From contig JACCXA010000118.1 of the NCBI GenBank assembly GCA_013697365.1, positions 1 to 14,442 on the forward strand: 14,442 nt of DNA. Direction: 5' to 3'. The translations under genes were made by a program, and so were the position numbers. Positions within the stretch are counted from its first letter, which is position 1. Every line of letters begins with the position of its first letter. This DNA comes from Chthoniobacterales bacterium (GTDB lineage: Bacteria > Verrucomicrobiota > Verrucomicrobiia > Chthoniobacterales > UBA10450). Shown here in pieces: positions 5,283 to 12,643 of this stretch. The notes beneath the pieces are model-generated. The model was not told where the DNA came from. It made no database searches and worked only from the letters and a program-made list of their open reading frames with translations.

Positions 5283-6866
5283 ATGGAGCAAAACCCGCCA
5301 TTCCCATCCCCTGAAGAATTGAAATCGAAGCTCTCGGAGTTCATGAAAACGAACTTCGGAGACAAGGTTTCGTTCGCGACTTTTACGCAGCCCGAAACGG
5401 CCGAAGCCGGCAGTGATGAAAAGCCGGCCGCGGATGAGCCGGACGACTTCGCTTTCGATTTTCTCCCGCGCGACATCAAGGCACATCTCGATCGCTTCGT
5501 GATCAAACAGGATGAAGCGAAGAAGGTCCTGGCGATCGCTGTTTGTGATCATTACAACCACGTCAACTATCAGCGCCGCCTTGAGCGGGAGGATGCTGCG
5601 CGCGCCGAAAGCACGGAATACGCGAAGCAGAACGTTATCCTCGTCGGGCCGACTGGCGTGGGGAAGACTTACCTGATCAAGCACATCGCGGAACTGGTGA
5701 AAGTGCCGTTCGTGAAAGCGGACGCGACGAAGTTCAGCGAGACCGGTTACGTCGGCGGCGACGTCGAGGACCTGGTGCGCGAGCTTGTGCAGAAGGCGGA
5801 TGGCGACGTCGAGCGAGCGCAGTTCGGCATTATCTACATCGATGAAATCGACAAGATCGCGGCGGCTTCGCATCTCTCGGGCCGGGATGTAAGCGGCCGC
5901 GGCGTGCAGACGACATTGTTGAAATTGATGGAGGAAACGGATGTTCCTTTGCGCAGCGCCAACGATCTCCAATCTCAACTGCAAGCCGCGTTCGAATTCC
6001 AGAAGCGTGGCGGAAAAGCCAAGCGCGAGACGATCAGCACCCGGCACATCCTCTTCGTGGTGAGCGGCGCGTTCGAACGCCTGAAGCAGCAGGTTTCGCA
6101 ACGTCTGACTCAGGGGCAGATTGGGTTCAACAACAAGCCGCGCCCGGTGATGGATAACGAACTTTTCCAGTTCGTTCGCACCCAGGATTTCATCGAGTAC
6201 GGGTTCGAGCCGGAGTTCATTGGGCGGTTGCCGGTGCGCGTCGTCTGCGAGGAACTCACGGCCGACGATCTCTACCAGATAATGAAGTTCTCAGAGGGCA
6301 GCATCCTTCGGCAATATGAACGGGCTTTTCGCGCTTACGGCATCGAAATCAGCTTCGAAGACGAAGCACTGCGCTTGATTGCTGAGGAAGCGGCGAAGGA
6401 AAAAACGGGCGCGCGCGGTTTGCTGACCGTTTGGGAGAAGCTCTTCCGCGATTACAAATATCACCTTGCCGGTTCGGGCCTGACGCAGCTCCGCGTTTCG
6501 ACCGAGTTAGTGCGCGAGCCGAAGAAGGTCCTGGACCGCCTCATGGCGGAGGGCAGCAAGCAGGAAGAAGCTTCCATGACCCAGCAAGCGCGGATCTTTT
6601 CGGATCAGTTCAAGGCGGAACACGGTTTGGAAATCAGTTTCGACGAGGGCGCGATGCAACTGTTGGTGGAGCGCGCGCAGGCCGAGCGCATGACGATGCC
6701 GGAACTCTGCGCGCACCTCTTTAAGGACTACCAGTTCGGCCTCAGCCTCGTGCAGAAAAACACGGGGCATGGCAGCTTCGTTCTGCCGCGCGAAGCGATC
6801 GAGGCGCCGGACAAGTTCCTGAGCGAGTTGGTAGTGCGCTCGCACTATCCTCTTGCCTCCGCCTAG
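5283..6866 (+). CDS. ClpX-like AAA+ unfoldase lacking the zinc domain and with a duplicated C-terminal small domain
   Basis: A 527-residue ATPase, about 100 residues longer than typical ClpX. The N-terminus (1-60) is acidic and has no Cys, so the ClpX zinc-binding domain is absent. The AAA+ core has Walker A GPTGVGKT (122-129), pore loop GYVG (155-158), Walker B with Asp187-Glu188, an arginine-finger segment EFIGRLP, and sensor-2 Gly-Ala-Arg (Arg378). An IGF tripeptide (280-282) sits where ClpX carries its ClpP-docking loop, so partnership with a ClpP-like peptidase is plausible. The C-terminal small domain occurs twice: residues about 352-425 and 447-522 align well, but the second copy lacks the sensor-2 Arg. 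The RKH pore loop of ClpX is replaced. The gene diverges from the sigma factor gene across 137 bases and overlaps or abuts the cyclase-like gene, suggesting an operon. The substrate is unknown. Confidence 0.85.
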   Translation: MEQNPPFPSPEELKSKLSEFMKTNFGDKVSFATFTQPETAEAGSDEKPAADEPDDFAFDFLPRDIKAHLDRFVIKQDEAKKVLAIAVCDHYNHVNYQRRLEREDAARAESTEYAKQNVILVGPTGVGKTYLIKHIAELVKVPFVKADATKFSETGYVGGDVEDLVRELVQKADGDVERAQFGIIYIDEIDKIAAASHLSGRDVSGRGVQTTLLKLMEETDVPLRSANDLQSQLQAAFEFQKRGGKAKRETISTRHILFVVSGAFERLKQQVSQRLTQGQIGFNNKPRPVMDNELFQFVRTQDFIEYGFEPEFIGRLPVRVVCEELTADDLYQIMKFSEGSILRQYERAFRAYGIEISFEDEALRLIAEEAAKEKTGARGLLTVWEKLFRDYKYHLAGSGLTQLRVSTELVREPKKVLDRLMAEGSKQEEASMTQQARIFSDQFKAEHGLEISFDEGAMQLLVERAQAERMTMPELCAHLFKDYQFGLSLVQKNTGHGSFVLPREAIEAPDKFLSELVVRSHYPLASA

Positions 6867-6869
6867 AAA

Positions 6870-6883
6870 GATTGCGAGCAATC
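6870..6883 (+). other. Small hairpin between ClpX-like and cyclase-like genes
   Basis: GATTG (6870-6874) and CAATC (6879-6883) form a 5-base stem with a CGAG loop, three bases after the ClpX-like stop and five bases before the chosen GTG start. It could affect start-site access of the downstream gene; it has no T-tract and is not a terminator. Confidence 0.3.
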
Positions 6884-6888
6884 TCCCG

Positions 6889-8142
6889 GTGAAACGCTCG
6901 TCCCTCGTCGCGCTTATTCTTGGCGCGATCATCAGCGCGATCCTCATTGCTGCGCGTGCCAGTGGATGGCTTCAGCCTCTCGAGCAGGCGGTGGAAACTG
7001 CACTTGCCGGGAGCGAGCCAAACCGGGTTGTCGGTGCGGCACTGCAGTACGTTCTCATTGTTGTCCTCTCGTTCGGGACGGTCTGGCTCGTGATGACGAG
7101 CACGCAGAAGTCGAAAGTGAGCTGGGTTCTCGGGGGGCTGGTCGTAGAGCTCCTGGTCCTTTGCTGGATTTGCCGGCTCTATCAAACTTTCTTTCAACCT
7201 CTCCCCGCCGTGCTTGCGGTCGCATTGGGAATAGGCGCAGCGCATGCGGTTGCCGCCGTCAGCACGCGCCGCAGTGGTTTGCACGTGGCGCGGGATTTTT
7301 TCGGTAACCGGCTTTCGGAAGAACAGATCGCGCGCTTTACCTCCGGCGAGCTGACGTTTGAAGCGAGCCCAAAGAGCTACCAGGGCACCGCGGTAGTTTG
7401 CGATATCGCAAACAAGCACGATCTGGCGGACGACTGCCCGCCGGCGCTCTTGGCGGAGATTACTGATAAGTTCGTCCGGCACGCCACCGCTTCGTTTCTG
7501 AAGGCGGGCGCCTATATCGAAACGGTCACCGGCGAAGGTGTCGTAGCGGTCTTTGGTTTTCCTGTGGAAGATTCCGGCCAGGCGGAGAAAGCGACCCGGC
7601 ACGCGCTTCTCCTCCTCGAGTCTTTTGAGAAAATGCGCGACGAGAGCAAGGACGGGTGCTTCAAGAAATTCAACGTCCACATGGGGATTAGCTCGGGCAC
7701 GATGATTGTCGTGCCGCTGCACCAGGAAGAGCGGGCCAATCTCTTCGCCACGGGCGAGCCGGTGGAGCTGGCTCGCCGTTTTTGCATCGCGAACCGCTTT
7801 TATGGCTCGCGCATCCTGATCGGGCCGCGCACTTTCGAGCTGGCCAGCAATGCGATCATCGCGCGCCCCATCGACTTCCTCAGCGGGGTCGACGCGCGGG
7901 AGCGGCATGAAATATATGAGCCTTTGAAACTTGCGACGGAGGCCTCGCCCGACGAAATCGCGCGTCGTGATTTTTTCTGGAACGGCGTTGTGCTCTACCG
8001 GGAGAAGCGCTGGGCCGAGGCTTACTCGCAATTCCAGAAAGCGCGCGGGCCTAACGAGCAGAACGACGCGCCACTGCAACTCTACGTGCGGCGCCTGGAA
8101 CCGCTCGCGCTTCATTTGGTCGATTCACCACTCGAGTATTAA
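6889..8142 (+). CDS. Membrane protein with degenerate class III adenylate/guanylate cyclase-like domain
   Basis: A 417-residue protein from the GTG at 6889; a TTG at 6853 overlapping the previous gene would add 12 residues. Neither start has a Shine-Dalgarno site. Three or four membrane segments fill residues about 5-125, with a short loop of about 27 residues after the first. A class III cyclase-like domain covers about 160-340. The first metal-binding Asp is present (Asp172 in VCDIAN). Other positions are changed: the second Asp is Glu216 (GEGVVAVFG), the usual Asn of VNLAAR is Glu293, and the purine-selecting Lys is Ser332. The transition-state Arg appears kept (Arg297). The C-terminal 70 residues look helical, perhaps one TPR-like hairpin (WAEAYSQFQKA). 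Catalysis is therefore doubtful; it may bind a nucleotide or act as a scaffold. It lies between the ClpX-like gene and recR on the same strand. Confidence 0.75.
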   Translation: MKRSSLVALILGAIISAILIAARASGWLQPLEQAVETALAGSEPNRVVGAALQYVLIVVLSFGTVWLVMTSTQKSKVSWVLGGLVVELLVLCWICRLYQTFFQPLPAVLAVALGIGAAHAVAAVSTRRSGLHVARDFFGNRLSEEQIARFTSGELTFEASPKSYQGTAVVCDIANKHDLADDCPPALLAEITDKFVRHATASFLKAGAYIETVTGEGVVAVFGFPVEDSGQAEKATRHALLLLESFEKMRDESKDGCFKKFNVHMGISSGTMIVVPLHQEERANLFATGEPVELARRFCIANRFYGSRILIGPRTFELASNAIIARPIDFLSGVDARERHEIYEPLKLATEASPDEIARRDFFWNGVVLYREKRWAEAYSQFQKARGPNEQNDAPLQLYVRRLEPLALHLVDSPLEY

Positions 8143-8145
8143 GGA
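8141..8145 (+). promoter_or_regulatory. Ribosome binding site of recR
   Basis: AAGGA at 8141-8145 overlaps the TAA stop of the cyclase-like gene and lies six bases before the GTG start of recR. It is one of the few good Shine-Dalgarno sites in the window; it fixes the recR start and suggests the two genes share a message. Confidence 0.6.
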
Positions 8146-8151
8146 CGGGTT

Positions 8152-8757
8152 GTGAAGAAGACCGAGTATCCGGTCGCGATCCGGGAATTAATCGCCCAGC
8201 TGCGTGGAATGCCGGGCGTCGGGCCGCGCTCGGCGGAGCGGATTGCGCTTTGGATGGTGCAGGCGCGCGGCGAACAGCCCGACATGATAGCGCGGGCCAT
8301 TGCGACCACGCGGGGCACGGTGCGGCCCTGCACGGATTGCGGCTTCTTTACCATGGAGACGCTGTGCGAGATTTGCTCCGACCCCGCGCGAGTTGTCGAT
8401 CAGCTCTGCGTCGTCGAGCAGGCTACCGACATTCTGCCGTTGGAAAGAACGAGCGCTTTCCGCGGCCGATATCATTCGTTAGGCGGGCGGATCTCGCCGC
8501 TTGATCATGTGGCGCCGGAGGATTTGCGCATCGGTCCGTTGGTGGAGCGTGTGCGAGGCGGAGGATTTAGTGAGGTTATCCTGGCGCTGGCCGCGGATGT
8601 GGAGGGCGAAGCGACCACGAATTACATCGTCGAGCTTTTGAAGATGCTGCCGGTCACGATCACGCGGATCGCGCACGGCTTGCCGGCTGGCGGAGGGCTC
8701 GAGTCCGCGGATGAGTTGACGCTTTATCAGGCGCTTTCGGACAGGCGGAGGTTGTAG
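8152..8757 (+). CDS. recR: Recombination mediator protein RecR
   Basis: A 201-residue protein of the usual RecR length. It works with RecO (and RecF) to load RecA on single-stranded DNA covered by SSB at gaps. The helix-hairpin-helix region lies at the N-terminus (LRGMPGVGPRSAERIA, residues 17-32). A four-Cys zinc site follows at Cys60, Cys63, Cys72 and Cys75. The Toprim domain begins near residue 85 (LCVVEQ with Glu89) and includes the conserved RYHSLGGRISPLDHV stretch. The GTG start is supported by the upstream AAGGA. The usual dnaX-ybaB neighbours are absent; here the gene sits after the cyclase-like gene. Confidence 0.97.
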   Translation: MKKTEYPVAIRELIAQLRGMPGVGPRSAERIALWMVQARGEQPDMIARAIATTRGTVRPCTDCGFFTMETLCEICSDPARVVDQLCVVEQATDILPLERTSAFRGRYHSLGGRISPLDHVAPEDLRIGPLVERVRGGGFSEVILALAADVEGEATTNYIVELLKMLPVTITRIAHGLPAGGGLESADELTLYQALSDRRRL

Positions 8758-8797
8758 CTGTCTGGAGGCAGGAGCCTCGCGAGCCGCGAAGATAGCC

Positions 8798-8848
8798 TTC
8801 GATGTTCGACCTTCTTTGGAGTTCAAGAAGCAAACATCGAACATCGAA
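8798..8848. repeat. Imperfect inverted repeat upstream of lipA
   Basis: TTCGATGTTCGA (8798-8809) pairs exactly with TCGAACATCGAA (8837-8848). Inside it, CTTCTT (8811-8816) pairs with AAGAAG (8825-8830), leaving an 8-base loop and a 6-base bulge. The right arm also contains the tandem unit ACATCGA twice. It fills the recR-lipA gap of 146 bases and has no T-tract in either direction, so it is more likely a non-coding repeat or RNA hairpin than an intrinsic terminator. Confidence 0.6.
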
Positions 8849-8903
8849 CGCGGACTCGCTCCATAGTTTGCGTTTCCTCCCTCGGACGAATAGCTTCGGC
8901 GGG

Positions 8904-9791
8904 ATGTCCTGCGCGAAGATCGATCCGGCGTTGCACCAGGCGCAGAAGCCGCCCTGGATCAAGGTGCGCCTACCGTCAAACCCGGTCTTTTTCTCGACTA
9001 AAGCGCTAATCTCGGACCTGCGCCTGCACACCGTCTGCGAAAGCGCGCAGTGCCCGAACCGATGGGAGTGTTGGAGTCAGGGCACAGCCACGGTCATGAT
9101 CGCGGGCGAACGCTGCACGCGGGCCTGCGGATTTTGTGCTGTCAGTACGGCGAAGCCTTTTGCCCTGGAGGAAGATGAGCCGGAACGCGTAGCCGAAGCC
9201 GTGCGCCGGATGGGCTTGAAGCATGTCGTTATAACCGCAGTAGCACGTGATGACCTGAAAGATGGCGGCGCGAATCACTTCGCGCGCACGATTGCGGCAG
9301 TCCGGGAGATGGACCCGTCGATCATCATCGAAGTGCTGGTACCGGATTTCCACGCGCAGGATTGGTGCATTGAAATCGTAACAGATGCCGGCCCCGAGAT
9401 TTTCAATCACAACATGGAGACGGTGGAACGGTTAACGCCCGTAGTCCGTTCGCGCGCCAAGTATCGCACCTCGCTCGAAGTCCTGCGGAAGGCGAAAGAG
9501 ATTGCGCCCCAGGTGGTGACGAAGAGCGGAGTGATGCTGGGGCTGGGTGAGACCGAGCCGGAGTTATTTCAAACGATGGACGACCTGCGGGCCGTGGGCT
9601 GTCAGGTGCTAACAATGGGCCAGTACCTGCGGCCAACGCCGACGCACCTGCCTGTGGTCGAATTCGTCACCCCTGAGCGCTTTGAGGCATATGGCCAAAT
9701 TGGGCGCGCGAAAGGTTTCTCGCACGTCGCTTCAGGGCCGCTTGTGCGCAGCTCCTATCACGCCGCGGATTTCCATCCTGTCGTCCGTTGA
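8904..9791 (+). CDS. lipA: Lipoyl synthase LipA (radical SAM)
   Basis: A 295-residue enzyme that inserts two sulfurs into protein-bound octanoyl groups to make lipoyl cofactors for 2-oxoacid dehydrogenases and the glycine cleavage system. The auxiliary cluster motif C-x4-C-x5-C is at Cys45, Cys50 and Cys56. The radical SAM motif C-x3-C-x2-C is at Cys71, Cys75 and Cys78. The C-terminal RSSYHA motif (282-287) supplies the Ser ligand of the auxiliary cluster. The ATG at 8904 gives the family's usual length; an in-frame ATG at 8802 would run through the inverted repeat and add residues unlike any LipA. No lipB lies nearby. The next gene starts within three bases of its stop, so cotranscription is likely. 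Confidence 0.97.
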   Translation: MSCAKIDPALHQAQKPPWIKVRLPSNPVFFSTKALISDLRLHTVCESAQCPNRWECWSQGTATVMIAGERCTRACGFCAVSTAKPFALEEDEPERVAEAVRRMGLKHVVITAVARDDLKDGGANHFARTIAAVREMDPSIIIEVLVPDFHAQDWCIEIVTDAGPEIFNHNMETVERLTPVVRSRAKYRTSLEVLRKAKEIAPQVVTKSGVMLGLGETEPELFQTMDDLRAVGCQVLTMGQYLRPTPTHLPVVEFVTPERFEAYGQIGRAKGFSHVASGPLVRSSYHAADFHPVVR

Positions 9792-9793
9792 CG

Positions 9794-10492
9794 ATGGAGG
9801 AGTCGGCAGGCGCGGGCGCGGTCCATCGCCAAAACGTTGCCGCCGTGATACCGGCGTACCAGGAGGAGAAGCACGTCGGCGATGTTGTGAAACGCACACT
9901 CGCGCAGATCGATCACGTGCTGGTGGTGGATGACGGTTCGACGGATGAGACCGTGGCTCGGGCACGCGCGGCGGGCGCTGAAGTCATCGTGCACGAACGA
10001 AACCGCGGCAAAGGCGAGTCGATCAAGACGGGGTTGCGCCACTGGCTGGAGCGCGGCGGCTTCAAACACGTCATCATTCTTGACGCCGATGGCCAGCATT
10101 TACCCGAAGAGATCGGGCGCTTCACGACTGCGGCCGGGCATGGCGCTCAGCTTCTCGTGGGCACGCGGATGAATGATCTCGAGCGGATGCCCTTCGTCCG
10201 GAAGGTGGTGAACCGTCACATGAGCAAGACGATCAGCCGGCTCTGCGGTCAGGAAATTCCGGACACGCAATGCGGTTTTCGGATGCTTCACGCGGACGTC
10301 CTCCCGCTTCTCCTCCACGGCACTGGGCACTTCGAGTATGAAACCGAAATGCTTATCATGATCAGCCGCCAGGGCCATCGGATCGCGTCGGTGCCGATCA
10401 GCACCGTTTATTCTGATGAAGTCAGCAGCATTCATCCGATCCGCGATACACTCCGCTTCCTTAAGCTGATGCGGCGCTACAAGGTGCGGTAA
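9794..10492 (+). CDS. Family 2 glycosyltransferase, dolichol-phosphate-mannose-synthase type
   Basis: A 232-residue cytosolic enzyme with a GT-A fold and no membrane segments. Seen in order: the nucleotide-binding start AAVIPAYQEEKHVG (16-29), VVDDGSTDET with Asp46-Asp47, RGKGESIKTGL (71-81), the metal-binding DADGQH (97-102), GTRMND near 125, and a DTQCGFRML segment near 160. These match GT2 enzymes that transfer sugar from a nucleotide donor to a polyprenyl-phosphate carrier; the actual donor and acceptor are unknown. The ATG at 9794 comes two bases after the lipA stop; a TTG at 9788 overlapping that stop is possible. It ends the plus-strand run, 36 bases from a convergent gene. Confidence 0.85.
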   Translation: MEESAGAGAVHRQNVAAVIPAYQEEKHVGDVVKRTLAQIDHVLVVDDGSTDETVARARAAGAEVIVHERNRGKGESIKTGLRHWLERGGFKHVIILDADGQHLPEEIGRFTTAAGHGAQLLVGTRMNDLERMPFVRKVVNRHMSKTISRLCGQEIPDTQCGFRMLHADVLPLLLHGTGHFEYETEMLIMISRQGHRIASVPISTVYSDEVSSIHPIRDTLRFLKLMRRYKVR

Positions 10493-10528
10493 GCGCTCGC
10501 TCTCGGGCTGTCTTTCTGCTGCCGGACG

Positions 10529-11041
10529 CTAGCTGACCTTCTGGTCCTCACTCTTGGCTTCCTCCATCGCTTCAGGTTCCAGTTCCTCCGCGCTCTTGTT
10601 CAACCTAATGAAGACGCCCCAAGCGGCCAGGAGGGCGGCGGTGCCGAAGGCAATCATGGCGGCCTGCGGGAGTTTCGATGTGTCCCCGTGCATGAACTGA
10701 AAAACTGCGACGAGCGATTCGATCGCGAGCGAGACGATCACGACGACCAGGAAGCGGGAGAGAAAGCGCCGCACCCGTGTGGGGGCGCTCATCTGCGCCA
10801 CTCGTTTCACTTCTTCTTCAAGAATCGTTTGCCCCAATTCGAGCGCGGCCACGGCGATGGTCAGCAAAGCAATGCATTCGAGGATTGAATTGAACCTTTT
10901 CGGTAAGGGCAAAACCTCCCGCGGATTCAGCCCATGCCACAGCTCGAGAACCGCAAAACCAATCAGGGCAAACGCGCAGCAAACAAAAAGCAGGACGACG
11001 ATCGAATATCCGGCCGCGAAAAGTTTTCGGATCAAATTCAC
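10529..11041 (-). CDS. Unrecognised four-helix membrane protein
   Basis: A 170-residue protein starting at GTG (11039-11041), ten bases after the previous stop, so translation may be coupled. Four hydrophobic segments are seen near residues 8-32, 51-72, 92-116 and 124-146. Between the second and third is a charged loop with EEEVKRVAQM and Arg-rich RVRRFLSRF. The C-terminal tail (about 148-170) is strongly acidic (AEELEPEAMEEAKSEDQ). The layout loosely recalls PsiE-type small membrane proteins but I cannot assign a family. Acidic residues inside helix 2 (LECIA, ALELGQ) are unusual and may matter for function. It is the last gene of a minus-strand group and converges on the glycosyltransferase gene. 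Confidence 0.7.
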   Translation of the reverse strand: MNLIRKLFAAGYSIVVLLFVCCAFALIGFAVLELWHGLNPREVLPLPKRFNSILECIALLTIAVAALELGQTILEEEVKRVAQMSAPTRVRRFLSRFLVVVIVSLAIESLVAVFQFMHGDTSKLPQAAMIAFGTAALLAAWGVFIRLNKSAEELEPEAMEEAKSEDQKVS

Positions 11042-11051
11042 CGCCGCGTGA

Positions 11052-11576
11052 TCAGATTAAGCCGCGCCGCTTGAAGTCCCGGACGTTGCCACCCGAAGAA
11101 CGCTCGATCAGATCGATCGTGAATTTCAACAGGCAAACTTCCCAAGCATCGTCCACACCCTGGATAACCGCGCTCATTGGCTCCTCGGATTTCTCGACCT
11201 GGGCTTTGGTGCGAGCGATCACTGTTTCGACCGATTCGCGAACCGTTTTCTCCGTCACATCGGTCTTCCGGAACTGAAAGCCGTAGCGCAGAACCGCGAA
11301 GTTACGGCTCCGCTCGCGCAGTTGATCGACGAAGCGCTGCGCTTTTTCACCAAACCCGTCCAGGAGGAGGGAGGCGTAATGGTCGGGCGTAACGATCTGG
11401 GGGCGCTCCGCGTGAATGCGGCCATCGCGCACGCGAACCTCGTTAACTTGATCCATTAACTCGGAGATCAAATAGAAACGAAAACTAGTGGAGCCGAAGG
11501 TGGCGATATTCTGCGTGGGCGCGAGAATCACCTCTGTGTTCTCCGCCGCATATTGAAAATCGTCTTCACTCCACAT
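11052..11576 (-). CDS. Unrecognised soluble protein
   Basis: A 174-residue protein from the ATG at 11574-11576 (a TTG at 11612 would add 12 residues). No signal peptide, membrane helix, or recognised catalytic motif is visible. The first 60 residues look mixed (EVILAPTQNIATFGSTSFRFYLISEL, then a short strand-like VNEVRVRDGRIHAERP). The rest is mostly helical and charged, with DQLRERSRNFAVLRYGFQFRK in the middle and VCLLKFTIDLIERSS near the end. It lies 69 bases after rarD and ten bases before the membrane protein gene, so the latter two are very likely one transcript and may work together at the membrane. No function can be proposed. Confidence 0.7.
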   Translation of the reverse strand: MWSEDDFQYAAENTEVILAPTQNIATFGSTSFRFYLISELMDQVNEVRVRDGRIHAERPQIVTPDHYASLLLDGFGEKAQRFVDQLRERSRNFAVLRYGFQFRKTDVTEKTVRESVETVIARTKAQVEKSEEPMSAVIQGVDDAWEVCLLKFTIDLIERSSGGNVRDFKRRGLI

Positions 11577-11645
11577 CGGCCCGGAAGATAGGGCAGCGTC
11601 ATCCGGTCGCAATCGAATAGGCTCCCGGCGCGACCTGAACGCAGG

Positions 11646-12572
11646 TTAGTCCGCTAACGGAGGCGCGCATTCCAGCGGTGTTCGCTTCGCACGCCAGAGC
11701 CGGATCGTTTCTGAGGTGAAAATGGCAAGCGCCACCCAGATGAGAGCGAACGTTAGCAAATGCGCTTTCGTGAACGGCTCGTGATAGAGGAACACGCCCA
11801 GAAAAAACGAGCCGGTGGGCGCCAGATATTGCAGGAAGCCGACGGTCGTCATCCGCAGATGGCGCGCGGCATGGCCGAACCAGACCAGCGGCAGACCGGT
11901 GACAATGCCAGTGCTAATCAGGATGAGCGAAGCGCCCCAATGCTGCGGCCCAAAAAAGATGGTGCCTCTGCCTTGCAACATGAAGAGATAACCGATCGCG
12001 ACCGGCGTCAGAATGACAGTCTCAAAGAACAATCCCGGGATAGCCGCGGTGCCTCCGAGTTTGCGCAACAAGCCATAGAGGCCCCAGGAGCAGCAAAGAA
12101 CGACGGCGATCCAGGGAAAGCGGCCGTAGCCGAGGGTGAGCAGCAGGACAGCGAGAGACGCCAGAAGCACTGACGCAAACTGCAAACGTGTCAGGCGTTC
12201 CCGCAGAAAGATCGCCCCGAAGAGCACGTTTACGAGCGGCGTCATGAAATAGCCGAGGCTTGTTTCGAGCACCCGATTGACGTTCACGGCCCAGATGAAA
12301 GTGAGCCAGTTCAGCGAAATCGCCAGACCGCTCGCGAGGCAGAAGAGTTGGGCGCGCCGTGAGCGCATGGCCTCGCGCACTTCCGGCCAGCGCCCTTGCC
12401 AGCTCAGCAGCCCTGCGAGAAAGGCCGTCGTCCAGATGAAGCGATGCGCGAGGATTTCCGCCGCAGGCACCATCTGGAGGAATTTCCAGTAGACCGGGAT
12501 GATCCCCCAAAAACCAAAGGCGGCAAAACCCGCGATGAGCGCGGTGCGTTCATCGCGAGCGGCTTGAGACAT
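11646..12572 (-). CDS. rarD: RarD-type permease of the drug/metabolite transporter superfamily (EamA)
   Basis: A 308-residue inner membrane protein with about ten hydrophobic helices arranged as two EamA repeats. The early GFAAFGFWGIIPVYWKFLQ, HRFIWT, LNWLTFIWAVN and LGYFMTPLVNVLFGAIFLRERL segments are typical of RarD; so is LQYLAPTGSFFLGVFLYHEPF in the second half. RarD is named after a chloramphenicol-sensitivity phenotype; its substrate is not established. The ATG at 12570-12572 opens directly on MSQAARDERTALIAG; another ATG at 12588-12590 adds six residues. Neither has a Shine-Dalgarno site. It diverges from the TolB-like/TPR gene across about 70 bases and is the first gene of the minus-strand group. 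A small ACCTG/CAGGT hairpin (11633-11646) overlaps its stop. Confidence 0.93.
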   Translation of the reverse strand: MSQAARDERTALIAGFAAFGFWGIIPVYWKFLQMVPAAEILAHRFIWTTAFLAGLLSWQGRWPEVREAMRSRRAQLFCLASGLAISLNWLTFIWAVNVNRVLETSLGYFMTPLVNVLFGAIFLRERLTRLQFASVLLASLAVLLLTLGYGRFPWIAVVLCCSWGLYGLLRKLGGTAAIPGLFFETVILTPVAIGYLFMLQGRGTIFFGPQHWGASLILISTGIVTGLPLVWFGHAARHLRMTTVGFLQYLAPTGSFFLGVFLYHEPFTKAHLLTFALIWVALAIFTSETIRLWRAKRTPLECAPPLAD

Positions 12573-12643
12573 TGGGTATTCGGGGCGCATCGGGACGCTG
12601 GCACATTGACTTGCTTCGCGCTCACCGTCATCTCTGAGGCGCA

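Noticed and set aside
5217..6101. 294-residue minus-strand open frame opposite the ClpX-like gene
   Set aside because: The plus strand carries Walker A, Walker B, the pore loop and sensor motifs; the opposite frame is an antisense shadow.
6742..8115. 457-residue open frame on the minus strand opposite the cyclase-like gene
   Set aside because: Arg-rich low-information translation with no recognisable motif; the plus-strand frame has membrane helices and a cyclase-like fold.
11633..11646. ACCTG/CAGGT hairpin at the rarD stop as a terminator
   Set aside because: Only five base pairs and no T-tract; it also overlaps the stop codon.
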